Source: Trochalopteron elliotii (lineage: Eukaryota; Chordata; Aves; Passeriformes; Leiothrichidae). From it: a stretch of 64,000 bases of DNA. The position numbers and the translations under genes were made by a program. Below, one piece after another: positions 11,501-22,519 of the stretch (within the stretch, counting starts at the first letter, position 1; each line of letters starts with the position of its first letter). The DNA lies in contig JANPWX010020113.1 of assembly GCA_024734555.1 (NCBI GenBank), positions 43,600-107,599 on the forward strand, read 5' to 3'. Below the pieces are notes generated by a model. The model was given only the letters and a program-made list of their open reading frames with translations, searched no databases and was not told where the DNA came from.

Positions 11501-12870
11501 TGTGTGCATAAAATCTCACTGTTTCAAACCCATGTACACTGTTAAATGCTGAATTTGTTTTGAATATGTTTTTGTAGCTGACCTTTTGTACTCATGGCTT
11601 TGAACAAGGCACATTGATGCTATGAGGGTAATATGTGAGTTTCAGAAAGTGCTCTACATGGTCTTTGTACCCGAAGAAGGTGGGGGTAAATATTTTTTTT
11701 AAAAAGGAAATGATGAAAATTATTTTTCTTCCACAAATTTCAAATTTGTCCTTACATAGTGATCATAAAACTGGGGAAAAGGAGGGGGATTTTAAGCACA
11801 TCCTTGTTACTTAAAGTAATTTCTGAAACTAGCGTGGAGGCCAATGTTTTAACCTGCATGTTTAAAATTTGGAAATCTTTTTGTATATGAAATTTACAGC
11901 AATTATGTCAAACAGCTATAAATCTTTTTTGAGATATGGAGTCTTGATTAACAATGGAGATGCCCTCTTCTGTGGATTAATAGCTTATGTTTGCTAATTA
12001 AAATTGTGTACATATTCATTATGCCTCTATACAAGCTCATAGGTAGAACATTAGATCACAGAAATTACAGAAACTAGTTGTTATTTTTCTGTAGAAGAAT
12101 TTTATTTACATTGTATAATAATTACAGATTAGCATAGTTAGGTTCTCAGATGTAACCTAATTTACATCTCAAGATGAAAATAGTAGGCTAATAATACTGT
12201 AGTAATTCTTTAACAATTGTACCAAAAATTAGCTCGTTCTGTCTAGATTTGGACAGTAATTGCTTGGAATCAAATCTTGAATTAAACTTATGAAGTATTT
12301 GCCTGCACAGTAGCAAAACACTGGATATCATGTCCTAAAGAGTTCTAATTACGTGTTTCTAAAAGCAGGTTAAAGCTGCAGCTTGAAACTCCATGATGTA
12401 TATTTTCTATTATGAATAGTCATGCATGAATGAGGCGTAATGCAAGTTGTAAGAATGAAAATACTTTCTTTAATATTACACTTAAAATTTCAGTGTTTCA
12501 CCAGTTTGCCAAGGAAAAGGTAAGATGCTTGATTTTGGAAACCAGATGAAACCTCTAAAAGAATCCTAAAATACTGGCTCATAGAAATAACATAGTGTGC
12601 AAGTGTCTAAATCAGGGAGCTGGGTATGGAAAGAAAAGGAAAAACTTACTAGCTAAAAAGTAGTTATGTCTTTTTAGCGACTGTTAACGCTTCACTTTCT
12701 TGAATTAGCTGAAGGGAACCACTAAGGACTGATTCTGTTGCCTGCTGATTTTTTTTCCCTGTAGCCTCTGTGCTGTCACATTTCATGCCAGAAGACTATG
12801 GTTTTAGAACAAAAGATCACTGAATGAAAATGAGTTTGGTCTTAAGGTTTCTCTGTTCCAATTTTCTTAG
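8552..12870. other. Non-coding sequence upstream of the first visible KLHL13 exon
   Basis: AT-rich, with scattered homopolymer runs (for example T at 9216-9230). No CpG island, exon or bounded repeat was recognised. It is most likely an intron of KLHL13, because the exon at 12871 starts with a splice acceptor and in mid-codon. Confidence 0.5.
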
Positions 12871-13012
12871 ATCTCTGGTGGAAGAGGAGGATCCTCATAT
12901 GAAAGTATCTCTTGGTAGCAGCGATATGGGCGTCTCTGCCCATCTACAGTCTTTGAAGACAGGAACCACAAGATTTTTCACCAGCAATACTCACAGTTCT
13001 GTGGTATTGCAG
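12871..13012 (+). CDS. KLHL13: KLHL13 exon: N-terminal tail before the BTB domain
   Basis: The acceptor is TTTTCTTAG at 12862-12870 and the donor is CAG/GTAATT at 13013. The first base completes a codon from an upstream exon. The next 47 codons begin [15 protein letters not shown] and end HSSVVLQ, leaving the exon in phase 0. This is the low-complexity tail found at the N-terminus of KLHL13, with conserved blocks [10 protein letters not shown] and SLVEEED. The only in-frame ATG within the exon is codon 10. An ATG at 12824 is in frame but lies on the intron side of the acceptor and is not needed. Confidence 0.9.
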
Positions 13013-14217
13013 GTAATTAAATATTCTTATGCCTGTATTGAGCTGTACTGAGAATTTTGGCTGCTGTAAGCAATGTGTCCACTCAACAGATTTTATTATT
13101 CTAATAATTCTTATAAAGCCTAAAAAACTCTCATGTTCTTGTGCTGTCAATGCTCACAAGCAAGCATTGCTTGGGACTTCTTTTCCTGTGAGATAGAGGT
13201 TCAGCTTTTAGTAGCAGCTTTGAAAAAAAACCTGGTCTTTTTCTGGGGTCCTATCCCAGTCCACTCTCAAGCTCTAAGAGGTAACAACATTTAAATTCTG
13301 ACGTGACAGCTGTATCAAAGAAGCTCACTTAAATATTATTATTTAATTAAGTAAGGCATGTCCCTAAGATGGCAGAGCCCTGCCAGGTTTGGTATAATGC
13401 CCTGTGCTGGGTCTGACTATAGCACTACTGTGTGGTAGAACATCTATAGGAGACAATTCTTGCTAGTATTAGAAAAATACCAGTTTGAAGGAAAATGTTT
13501 AATGTTTGAGCTTCTGTTCCACAGTAAATGAAGGAGGAGAGTATTTAATCCATCCTCCATTATCCACAACTGTGCACATCTTGGGAGGAAATTTTGCTCT
13601 AGGATGCCACTGTAGATTACTTTATTTTTTATTGCAGTTAGATGTTATAAGTAATTCAGAGGAGATCAGATGTATAATGAGAGCTTATTTTGGAGTTTTT
13701 AGCATATCAACTTTGATAACAAATTTGATAATCATAGAACCAGCTAACAGCTTTCCTTTCAGGCCACAGACTTTTGCAGCCTGTTAGGTTGCAAACCCCT
13801 TAAATTGCTGTGGAACAGAATTATATCTAGAACGCATATGTGACCAGAAGGGGTAGGTCCAAAAAAGATAGTAGTCCCTACCTGAAACAACTGCTATTGG
13901 GAAAGCTTACAAGAGAAACTCCTTCCTGAAAATAACTTAACTATTTGAATAAAACTACTTTCTAAGGCCTGGTGTACTTTGCATTCATCAGCTGTATCTG
14001 GAAAATAATGATTATTCTGCTTGTTTTCAATTAATAATGTTCATTGAATATATTACAGATAATATTTTTAAGATGACAAATTATTTCTTTGTCATTTTTT
14101 TGGACCTACAGTACACGTGTACATAAAAGTAAATAAATATTTACATAAAGGAAATAAAAGAGATTCCTAGTCTCCTCCCAAATCAAAGGGATGCTTTGCA
14201 TTGTGCTTTTCTTGCAG
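13013..14217 (+). other. KLHL13: KLHL13 intron between tail and first BTB exon
   Basis: Phase 0 intron, about 1.2 kb, with GTAATT donor and CTTGCAG acceptor. It contains AT-rich unique sequence. No repeat element with clear ends was seen, and the open frame at 13506-13787 has no recognisable family. Confidence 0.8.
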
Positions 14218-14350
14218 GGTTTTGACCAACTGCGAGTGGAAGGTTTGCTCTGTGATGTGACACTTGTTCCTGGAGATGGTGATGAGGTGTTTCCTGTCCA
14301 CAGAGCAATGATGGCTTCTGCAAGTGATTACTTCAAGGCCATGTTCACAG
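14218..14350 (+). CDS. KLHL13: KLHL13 exon: first half of the BTB domain
   Basis: The acceptor is CTTTTCTTGCAG ending at 14217; the donor is ACAG/GTGGTG at 14351. The exon encodes 44 codons plus one base (residues 48-91 of the visible protein), starting [16 protein letters not shown]. The BTB hallmarks are present: D-V-T-L, the V-H-R-A block and the [11 protein letters not shown] helix. The BTB fold dimerises and, with the following helices, binds CUL3. The frame passes the intron in phase 1 and joins the next exon to give T-G-G-M-K-E-Q. Reading through the donor gives a short unrelated tail, so the splice is needed. Confidence 0.95.
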
Positions 14351-14600
14351 GTGGTGTTTTTATTAAAGCCATGTACTGCTGTCTCCAAATTGCTCTAATT
14401 CAGACACTCAGACACAAGTTCAGTGCTGTGTGTGAATCAGTCCAGGATTGCAAACAACACTGTGGACTAAACATCTCTCTATTTGCATATGGGATTTTTA
14501 AATTAAATTTTAAAATTGTATTTTAATCATCTCTAAATTTATGAAATAATTTCAACCCCATCAAAATGATCATATACATTTACCTGCATGTCTATTTCAG

Positions 14601-14797
14601 GAGGAATGAAGGAACAAGATTTAATGTGCATTAAGCTTCATGGTGTGAACAAAATAGGCCTAAAGAAGATCATTGATTTCATCTATACTGCAAAACTTTC
14701 CCTTAACATGGACAACCTTCAGGACACTCTGGAAGCTGCCAGTTTTTTGCAGATTTTACCTGTTTTAGACTTCTGTAAAGTATTTCTTATCTCTGGG
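14601..14797 (+). CDS. KLHL13: KLHL13 exon: second half of the BTB domain
   Basis: The acceptor is TCTATTTCAG ending at 14600; the donor is GGG/GTAAGA at 14798. The exon carries two bases completing a Gly codon, then 65 codons: [14 protein letters not shown], then the [12 protein letters not shown] helix typical of BTB domains, and ending [11 protein letters not shown]. It leaves in phase 0. The short upstream intron (14351-14600) splits the BTB domain. A 7.7-kb intron rich in retroviral LTRs follows. Confidence 0.95.
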
Positions 14798-16432
14798 GTA
14801 AGACTATTTGTTTCCCATTTACAATGTTTAAAGCCTTGGTATGTAGTTTTGCTTTTTCTTCTGTGATGACACTGACTTACATAATAGTCAAAGTTATGTC
14901 TAAAACTTGCCATTATTCATAGTTTAGATTCACAGAGAACAAATTTGCTTTATAGTTTCCTTGAAAAACTTGGTTTTCTTCTGAGTTGCATACAGTATGA
15001 GTTTGATACAAGTGTTTTACCACATTAAAATTCTTCCCTTACAAGTCTGATATGAGATGTTTCAGGGTCTCCCTGCATGATTTCACTCACTCTAGCATTA
15101 GTCTGCTTGTTGCATTCATTTTATTCCTGTAGTTACAGCCCTTCAATCTCAATGGGGGTGCAGTTGCCTGTTTTCTGACTCAAACACAGTATAAAAGCAA
15201 CACCAGATAGGATCCCTCACTACCTTTCCTTGCCCTCCTGTCCTGCCAGCAATGAGGAGCACCTGCTCTGTGGGGCTGTAGAACAGCGGTGGTGCAAGAG
15301 CTGTGCTGTCAAAGCAGTTCTGCCTGGAGAGAGACTGCAGTTATTTTTAATGTTTCCTGGAGGTTTTCTAATGTCGATGTTAAATGCTTCTATACCTCAC
15401 TAGAACTCTGACTTTAACAGGGACACTGGTGTGCTCCACACAAATTACAAAATTATCTGGAATTCAGCTTTTAAATTCTGTAATGAGAAATAAAGAAGCA
15501 GATATTCATGTTGCTCTGCAGAGTACAGGCATAGAAATGTGACCTCCCTAACTGAAAATATGTACCAGGATTTATGCAAACCAGAAGGACTCCAAGCTGG
15601 TAATAACAGCAATCTGTTTCATACGATGCGTTAGAGATATTTAGGCTTGATAATGCCTTTTTGCTTGTAATTTGGAAATATTTTCTAACCGACCAGTCAT
15701 CTGATAATGCTGTGATAATGTTTCATTAAGCTTAATACTCTTCAATCCAACCCACCTATTTTATGATGCTCAGTGTTTTTTTACCCTCCAAAATGATGCC
15801 TCTCCAGGTTTGACATTACTATAAATACCAGCTTGGAAAAAGATCTTGGTGGTGTTTTGAATCAGGTATTTGAAAAGGGCTCCCTCTGGTGGGAGCTGAG
15901 CCCTGAGGACACTGTGTTGCCCTTTCCCCTTTCTGGGTAGGGCAGCTGCTTGTTTATTTTGCTTTGTTAAGGAAAGAACTTTTTCATATTAAATTGTGTT
16001 ATTGTTTAAAATGCTCATTCTCTGAAAGTGTGTTCACTTGTGATGTTGACTCAGTCACTGTTTTTGTTCAAATAAATATCTTGTTTGATACTGCATTTTC
16101 AAAGAATGAGGAAGACTTTATTAATTATCTTAATTTTATTGGGGTTTTTTTTCAGGAATGCTTTCATTTAGACCATGTCTAAGGGGAAATAATCTCATTC
16201 ATGGTATAGCGGTAGAGGAAGTACAAAATTGAGGTTGTTCTGTTAGCCTAGTTGTTCTTAGCATCCTTATATAAAGAATTTTTGAATGACCTTACTTCTA
16301 AATTTGTTGAAACAAGAGTTGGTGAATGTCCTGGGTTGCAAGTATAAGATATGCACAAAGTATTCTATCACCATCTTCATGAACTGTTGAAACCAATTGC
16401 TGAAGCAGTGTTCTTCCAGATTTCCCCCTCCC

Positions 16433-16522
16433 TCTTCTGTTAAGGTGTCTTCTGTTAAGGTGTCTTCTGCTAATGGGTCTTCTGCTAATGGGTCTTTTGT
16501 TAATGGGTCTTCTGTTAATGGC
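16433..16522 (+). repeat. 15-bp minisatellite, six units, inside the LTR
   Basis: Six consecutive 15-bp units related to TCTTCTGTTAATGGG. The first two read TCTTCTGTTAAGGTG and the rest carry AATGGG/AATGGC endings. On the minus strand this gives a spurious Arg-rich repeat frame. Unit number is likely to vary between LTR copies and individuals. Confidence 0.93.
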
Positions 16523-16809
16523 CTGCTGCATGACTCATAGGTAACTCCCTCCGGGAGTTATCCCTCTTTAATGGGCCATTAAGGACCCCCTGTATGACTC
16601 ATTATCCCATTGTGAGATGCTCCGCCCAGGGGGAGGAGCCAAGCGTTCTCACCTGGATATAATCTGGGATTTGGGACAATATGGGGGACCTTACCCACTG
16701 GATTCCCAGAGGATCAGAGCTACCAGACCTTTCTACGGGATCACTGCTTCCGTCATCCCACTCAGGTTGTATTCTGACTCTGTCAGTGGTCTTTTGTATT
16801 ATTGCATCT

Positions 16810-16910
16810 ATTTTATTTTATTTTATTTTATTTTATTTTATTTTATTTTATTTTATTTTATTTTATTTTATTTTATTTTATTTTATTTTATTTTATTTTA
16901 TTTTATTTTT
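16810..16910 (+). repeat. (ATTTT)n microsatellite, about 20 units
   Basis: A near-perfect pentanucleotide array of about 100 bases lies toward the 3' end of the LTR at 16327-16978. Length variation is expected. Confidence 0.97.
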
Positions 16911-17468
16911 CTCTTCTTCCTGTTAAATTGTATTTCTGACTTGAAGCCTCTCACTCGTTTTGCTTTCAAACCACTACAGTGAACAAATGAGCTTCTCCTC
17001 GAAGGAGCATTTCTGTAATTTAAATGAATATTCTGAGCAAGTCTTGAGCTTATTTCTACTGAAGTTAGCTGGCTTTAGAGCTGAGGTAACCATTCCCAGA
17101 CAAATGCCTGTCTTTGAATTGTCTGGGGAGTCCATTATTAAAGAGATTATAGAAGTCAGTTTATGTAAGGCATAATGTAGTTGTTTACTTCATAAGAGGG
17201 TATTGGAAATGTTTACAAAGAAAAACTGAAGCTTAAGGTAACAACTTAATTTGTGTAACAAAAATAATGAGACCTTCAAAGAACAGTATCTGTTGTAGCT
17301 GACTTGAAAGTGTTTTTTATTTGCCCTGCACTTACACCCCTCCTGTCAAGTAGCCCATTGCTCTGATTATCTTTGCTCTGCAACCAGACTCTCAAAGAAA
17401 CAATGGAATACTTGCTAAGATGTTTTCAGTCTTACTATTGGTTTTAAATAATTATAGCGGCACAATAG

Positions 17469-17904
17469 TATTACCAGGGTTGGCCTGAGATAAAAAGGAA
17501 GTCGGAGTATAGAGAGAACGCAGATCAATCCAATATGGTTAACAGCTACGTTCTGCTTTATTTCAGCTAAGATGGCTACTTTTATACATTTCTATATAGT
17601 TTACAATCACAGCAGCTCTTCATTGGCATACAGCAGAGAGAAGTATGAAAACACACTTTATTTTACTAACTCTTAAGGTGGCTATCACGTGCTCACTAAC
17701 AAGTCTATTCAGTGACCTTCACAACCTTATTATCTTTCCCTGACACCTTAACTACTAATTTCTAACTGCGCCACACTTGGCTAAGAATTTCTAGCTGCAT
17801 CACAGGCTTCAAGGCCTCAGTTAGGCCTTTGTGAAGGCCTCAGCTCGGGTAGTTCAAGGCCTAGGTAGACATCATGTCCACCTTCCCTGAGGAATTCTGC
17901 AACA
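17469..17904 (-). mobile_element. Solo LTR, family A, antisense in a KLHL13 intron
   Basis: A perfect 6-bp duplication CAATAG flanks it (17463-17468 and 17905-17910). On the minus strand it begins TGTTGCAGAATTCC and ends CCTGGTAATA, 436 bp. It aligns with the provirus LTR at the left edge and with 21475-21900 and 46225-46660. The minus strand has CCAATGAA, a TATAAA-type motif and an AATAAA-like element in the same order as the other copies. It presumably arose by recombination between the two LTRs of a provirus. Confidence 0.93.
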
Positions 17905-20300
17905 CAATAGACTTGGACTACTCTCATGTTCACATCTAACTGAGCTGTAATGTAATTAAAATTCATAAAAATGCTGTGGAAATGTTTTCAGAGTAGTGAG
18001 TTCTAGACACAATACTGATCTTGTAAAAGTAGCAGCAGTGGACAAAATGGAGAAAGATGAGAAACTTACCCAAGTGAATTACAGCACTTTGGAAAATCAC
18101 AGGGTAATGGGGAACAGGTTGTTACACTGTAATTAAAGAAAACATTCCCAAACATTGAAAATTAATGTCTTAGATGTACCTGCAAAAAAAAATTTATTCC
18201 TTCTATAATTTGGTGCTTTACGCTTTTGTAACTACTAGGAAATAGTCAAATATTGAGGGCTTAATACTTGGAAGTCGTGTCTTGTCAAAAGAACTCGGTT
18301 ATCTGAGGATGGAGCAAGTTAATTTGTTTAGTGGGAGCATGGGATTTAACCCTGGGACCAGCTCTGACAGCCACCAGAAATTTGACTTTGTACTGTAGGG
18401 GTACAATGGATTCTGTTTTCTGAGCTGGTCAAATTTCTGTGCTTTTTTTTTTTTTTTGGTGCTTCTGTCAATGGAAGCCCACAGGAAAATTGAGGGTTTC
18501 AGGACTGTTTGCCCTTTTAAACTTTGACCCTTTGAAACACTGCATTAAGTGCTTCAGTGTCTAACAGTCATTGAAACAAAACAAAGTTAGGCACCTGATT
18601 GTTTTGTGCTACTGGTTTTGAGAGCTTGATTTTTTTTGTGCATGTTACTTTTCCTGAGCTGTTCTCCAAGGCTCTCATACTTGCAATCATTTTGCTGTGT
18701 CCAGTTTTGTAGTATTTTATAGTCAGTTAAGTTTTTATGAGAACTTGGGAAGTGGTTGCTTCAAAATTTCAGAGAATTAAGTGAACTAGTTTCTCAAGAA
18801 AGTACTTTGGGTTTTGATTTGGGTTTTTCAGGGTGTCATAACATGGTGCTGTGCTTGACCTTTTTTGAAAAGCTTTTTAGTATTTTCTGCAACTTCTGCT
18901 TTGTAATGAGCAATTACAATGAGTAATGTGACTGAGCAGCTCTGCTCAGTAGTCAAAGTCCGTGTAAAATAGGATTTATTTAAATGAAATTCTCAACTCC
19001 TTGTGAAGCTGCTTAGCTGTTTGAACATTTATGGCTTTTAGCTCTTTCCTTGTGAGTATTTTTACTAGTTATTGGATACACTGTACAGTCAGTCTTATGT
19101 TTTCACCTGATATTTCCATTCCTCCTGTTCACTTCAGTGGGATTTCCAGAGTAGCAGTTCCTTCTCTTTGTTGAAGAGCTCCTGATTGACTGACTTCCAC
19201 ACAGAACCATAGCATAAGTCAAACTTCTAAAAGAACCAAAAAACCCCAATGTTTGGGTAACTGAAGTATTTATTTAAATAACATTATTGTGCTGAACTCT
19301 GTACAGTTTTGAATATTCAAGTAGAAGTAGCTACAGCATTTCTTTTTGTTGAAGGATTATTTTTTGGCTCAGGATTTAAGAATCTCTAGAATATATATTT
19401 TTATGACTTTCAAGTCTTTGCAATATAATTTAGCCTGATACATTGATTATTATCTTAGAGCACAGTAAAGAGGGTAATAATAATTTTGCAAGGTAAGTAA
19501 CCTTTAAGACAATATTTAATATGGCACCCTGATTTGAGGTGAGTGGTGGAATCTGTTAGTGAGTCACAGTGCACAATTTCATATGCATAATGGAAAGTAG
19601 TTGCAATCATATATGAAAAAAACAACTCTGAGTGCAGTACAGTCCCAGTGGATTAATAAAGGGAGAATAAAGTAAATTTTCCGAGAATCAGGGGTTGACT
19701 GGAAACTGCTGATGTTGTGTTCATCAGTCATTAACAGTGTGTAATGTGTTAATAAATTTCAAAAATGTAAGAAGTCCAGGAATATGCTCAGTTGCATAGA
19801 TTTACAGTGTAACATAATTATGGTAATACATAACTCGATGCACTCTGGGCACTTGATAAGTGGCAGCCAGCCAGCAATAGCTCCAAATACTTAATTGCAT
19901 CCTGAACATGTGCCAATGGTACAGAGTCTATACAAAAACTGTACAGGTTTTGCTTTGATCTTTTAAGTTCAAGCATGCCTTTCCTGTATGCAATAATATC
20001 TGCCTGCATTTGATGTGGAGGAAGTGCTGCATCTCTCTAGTTTGGTGCCAGTCAATGTATTCCAAAGTGATTTTTAAATACAGTAACTATATAGCAAGAG
20101 TTAAGATTTGTGGTATGCTGCAAGTCAGCTGTTTGTTAAGGGGTGATTTTTCCATTGCTTTATTTTGTAATACAACTTGAAAGAAATTTTAGAAGTAAGA
20201 ATGTTCTGTTTTATTTACTCAATTTATGCTATGCTGTTATTTCCATTATGCAATTAATTTTTGTAAATTAAAATACCTAAAAGGAAATGTACAGAAATTA

Positions 20301-20470
20301 GAATCATAGAATGGCCTGGGTCAAAAGGAACCTTAAAGATCATCCAGTTCCAACGCCCCTGCTGTGGACAGGGAGCTTCCACTAGATCAGGTTGCTCAGA
20401 ACCCCATCCAGCCTGGCCTTGAACACTATAGTGATGAAGCAGCCACAGCTTCTCTGGGCAACCTGTTTGA
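20301..20470 (-). mobile_element. CR1 LINE 3'-end fragment, antisense
   Basis: Starts AGAATCATAGAATGGCCTGGG and runs through CATCCAGTTCCAAC, CCATCCAGCCTGGCC and GGGCAACCTG. These are reverse-strand landmarks of the CR1 3' end common in bird genomes. It is 5'-truncated, as CR1 copies usually are, and lies in the KLHL13 intron. Confidence 0.88.
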
Positions 20471-21474
20471 TGTTGATGCTCAAAACCAGTCAGAGAATAT
20501 TTTACAGGCTGTTGCTAGTTGGTGTGATTATATATTGATATAAACAATGTGATCTGTCTTGTAATACAAAATATTATTTCCATGTATATAAAGCACAAAT
20601 ATTTTCATAATAGAACTCCTGACACTCTGCTGCACATTAATTTTATAGATAGGACCTCATTATGGGATTAGTAGGCATTTCAGGATGTGTGAATGAAAAC
20701 TTTGGATGACTGTAGATCTTAACTCTAGGGCAAGTTAGATCAGTTTCTAGAATTAAGAAAATCTCCTATTCCTGTACTGATTAGACATTTGAATTGTCTG
20801 GTATTAAAGGACAATGATGAGATTGAGTTATACAGTATTAAAATCTTCTAATCTCTGTCATGGCCAGAAGGTCATTTGAAGGTTTTTGAATTCACAGGCT
20901 CCAGTTGGGTCATTGTCCTCAATTTTTATAATCTTTTTAAAAATAACTGTGAGATTTGTAAGCTTAAATTCTTCTGGCATTACAAATGTAATGAGAATCA
21001 CAAAGTTGTGGAGATGGTTGACACTGAGTAGGACTGACATGGACAGAGACTAGAACATGTGTAAAAGAAGCTTAGATTGGAATAAGGTTTGAATGCAAAA
21101 AAGCCGCAATTCTCAGCAAGAAGCATTTGAGTGACTTGCTGGGTACATGTACCAGAGAACTTTCTGAAATGAACTGACTGGGTTCACTGAAAACCCACTG
21201 GAAGTTGTGCCCCATACCTCTCATGTTTCTTCCTCCCTGTGCCTTGGATCCCAAGTGAGCTTAGAAATTCAGGATCCAAAGATATAAAAAGGTAGATGCA
21301 GCTACAGTTTAAAACATATTATTACCAAAATACAGTCACTCGAGTACTGAGTTAAATTAGGGTGTGATCCATACTGCTAAAGCATTTAATGAGCTGGGTA
21401 TTTTTAGGGGAAATCCTCCTAGGTTCATTCTTTTTTTAAAAAAAATTACGTATAAATTAAAATCACTACCTTTG

Positions 21475-21900
21475 TTTAGCAGAGTTTTTGAAGATAGTGA
21501 ATATTTGGACTGTGAGTGAATCACCTAGCCTGGGCCTCAGATGAAGGCCTGTAAGGCCTCAGTGGCGCAGGTGGAAATTCAGCTGCCAAGTCTGTGGCGC
21601 AGTGAGAATTACACCTTAAGGTGTTAACAAGGAACGGGAGTTTTCTAGTAGTTAGCAGGTGCAGTGGTTGGTGTGGACGCAGTAGCTGCCTTAAGAGTTT
21701 GGTCAACAATAAGTGTTTGCATTCTTCTCTCTGCTGTATGCCAATGAAAAGCCACTGTAATTGTAAACTATATAAAAATGTATATAAGCAGCCATCTTAG
21801 CCGAATAAAAGCAGAACGTAGTTGTTAACCACATTGGCTTGATCTGCTTTCTCTCTATATACTCCGACTTCCTTTTTATCTCAGGCCAACCCTGGCAATA
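21475..21900 (+). mobile_element. Solo LTR, family A, sense in a KLHL13 intron
   Basis: Flanked by the 6-bp duplication CCTTTG (21469-21474 and 21901-21906). It begins TTTAGCAGAG, a decayed form of the family start TGTTGCAGAA, and ends CCTGGCAATA. It carries CCAATGAA at 21741, a TATA-like TATATAAAA at 21769 and AATAAA at 21804, all in sense orientation. Its 5' half is more diverged than the copies at 17469 and 46225, so it may be older. It ends 619 bases before the exon encoding BACK and the first Kelch repeats. Confidence 0.87.
21741..21809 (+). promoter_or_regulatory. LTR core promoter and polyadenylation motifs
   Basis: CCAAT (21741), two TATA-like motifs (21769-21777 and about 21781-21787) and AATAAA (21804-21809) lie within 70 bases. 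Transcription from the TATA motifs would start near 21800, upstream of a KLHL13 exon in the same direction. The motifs are seen; activity is not shown. Confidence 0.5.
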
Positions 21901-22519
21901 CCTTTGTCCTATTTTTGACATGTATTTAACTTTGAACAGTCTGTAAGAACACTGCCTTGATTTATTAAAGATCCATTTTTGTTTGTTTTGAAGGAATTTA
22001 TTCATGAGATTGAACACTGTACATATAACTTGTCCGAAATATGTGGCATGCAGGGGTTAGCTGTGCTATTCTCTTTGGTTTTATTATGTCAATACAATTT
22101 TAATAATGTCAGAAAATGTCTAATGGTGAGACTTTTGTTTTGCTCTCTGTAGCCTTGGGCTGATCACCTGTCCCTTAACTTTATTTTCCACATCTTTCTT
22201 ACTAAGATGTTTTCAGAGCTTTTTAAAGATGAAGTGCTATATAACTGCTATGCCTCATCATTGTATAAGGTATTTGACATAATATATGCCATCTGCTTGT
22301 TACTTGTCTCATTTCTTTCTTCAAAATAAGGAATAAATTGGGTCTCCCCTTGCAGTCATGAATATATATACTGCATTGAATGTTTGCTTGTGTAAATCAC
22401 TTTGAGCACTGCAAAATGCTGAAATATTGCTGATTCTACAGTATTCATTAAATTTCACATTATCATTTAGACACGAAATTAAGAAAGTGTTTTGATTCCT
22501 TTTTCTGTTTACTTAATAG

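Larger units (their letters stand above)
16327..16978 (+). mobile_element. Solo LTR, class III-like, with internal tandem repeats
   Basis: The element runs from TGTCCTGGGTTGC to CAAACCACTACA and is flanked by a perfect 5-bp duplication GTGAA (16322-16326 and 16979-16983). The reverse complement of its right end, TGTAGTGGTTTGAA, resembles its left end, as in many avian LTRs. It holds a G/C-rich block CTCCGCCCAGGGGGAGGAG at 16620-16638 and a TATA-like GATATAATC near 16656, so the probable transcription direction is plus. It also contains a 15-bp minisatellite and an ATTTT array. It lies in the KLHL13 intron in the sense direction. Confidence 0.85.
14798..22519 (+). other. KLHL13: Large KLHL13 intron between BTB and BACK exons
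   Basis: About 7.7 kb, phase 0, GTAAGA donor and ACTTAATAG acceptor. It hosts a class III LTR (16327), two family A solo LTRs in opposite orientations (17469 and 21475) and an antisense CR1 fragment (20301). The stretches 14798-16321, 17911-20300 and 20471-21468 are AT-rich with no recognised feature. Confidence 0.85.

Noticed and set aside
12824..13051. Start codon at 12824 giving a 75-residue protein
   Set aside because: The ATG lies before a clear splice acceptor and the frame reads through the donor. Only 12871-13012 fits the KLHL13 family.
16433..16522. CRISPR-like spaced repeat
   Set aside because: The units are head-to-tail with no spacers and the genome is a vertebrate's.
16298..16531. 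Minus-strand frame with Arg-rich repeats (RRPI/RRHL)
   Set aside because: It is a translation of the 15-bp minisatellite inside an LTR. A unit length divisible by three keeps the frame open by chance.
16617..16982. Frame with FYFIL repeats resembling a membrane protein
   Set aside because: It is the (ATTTT)n microsatellite translated. Hydrophobic residues come from T-rich codons.
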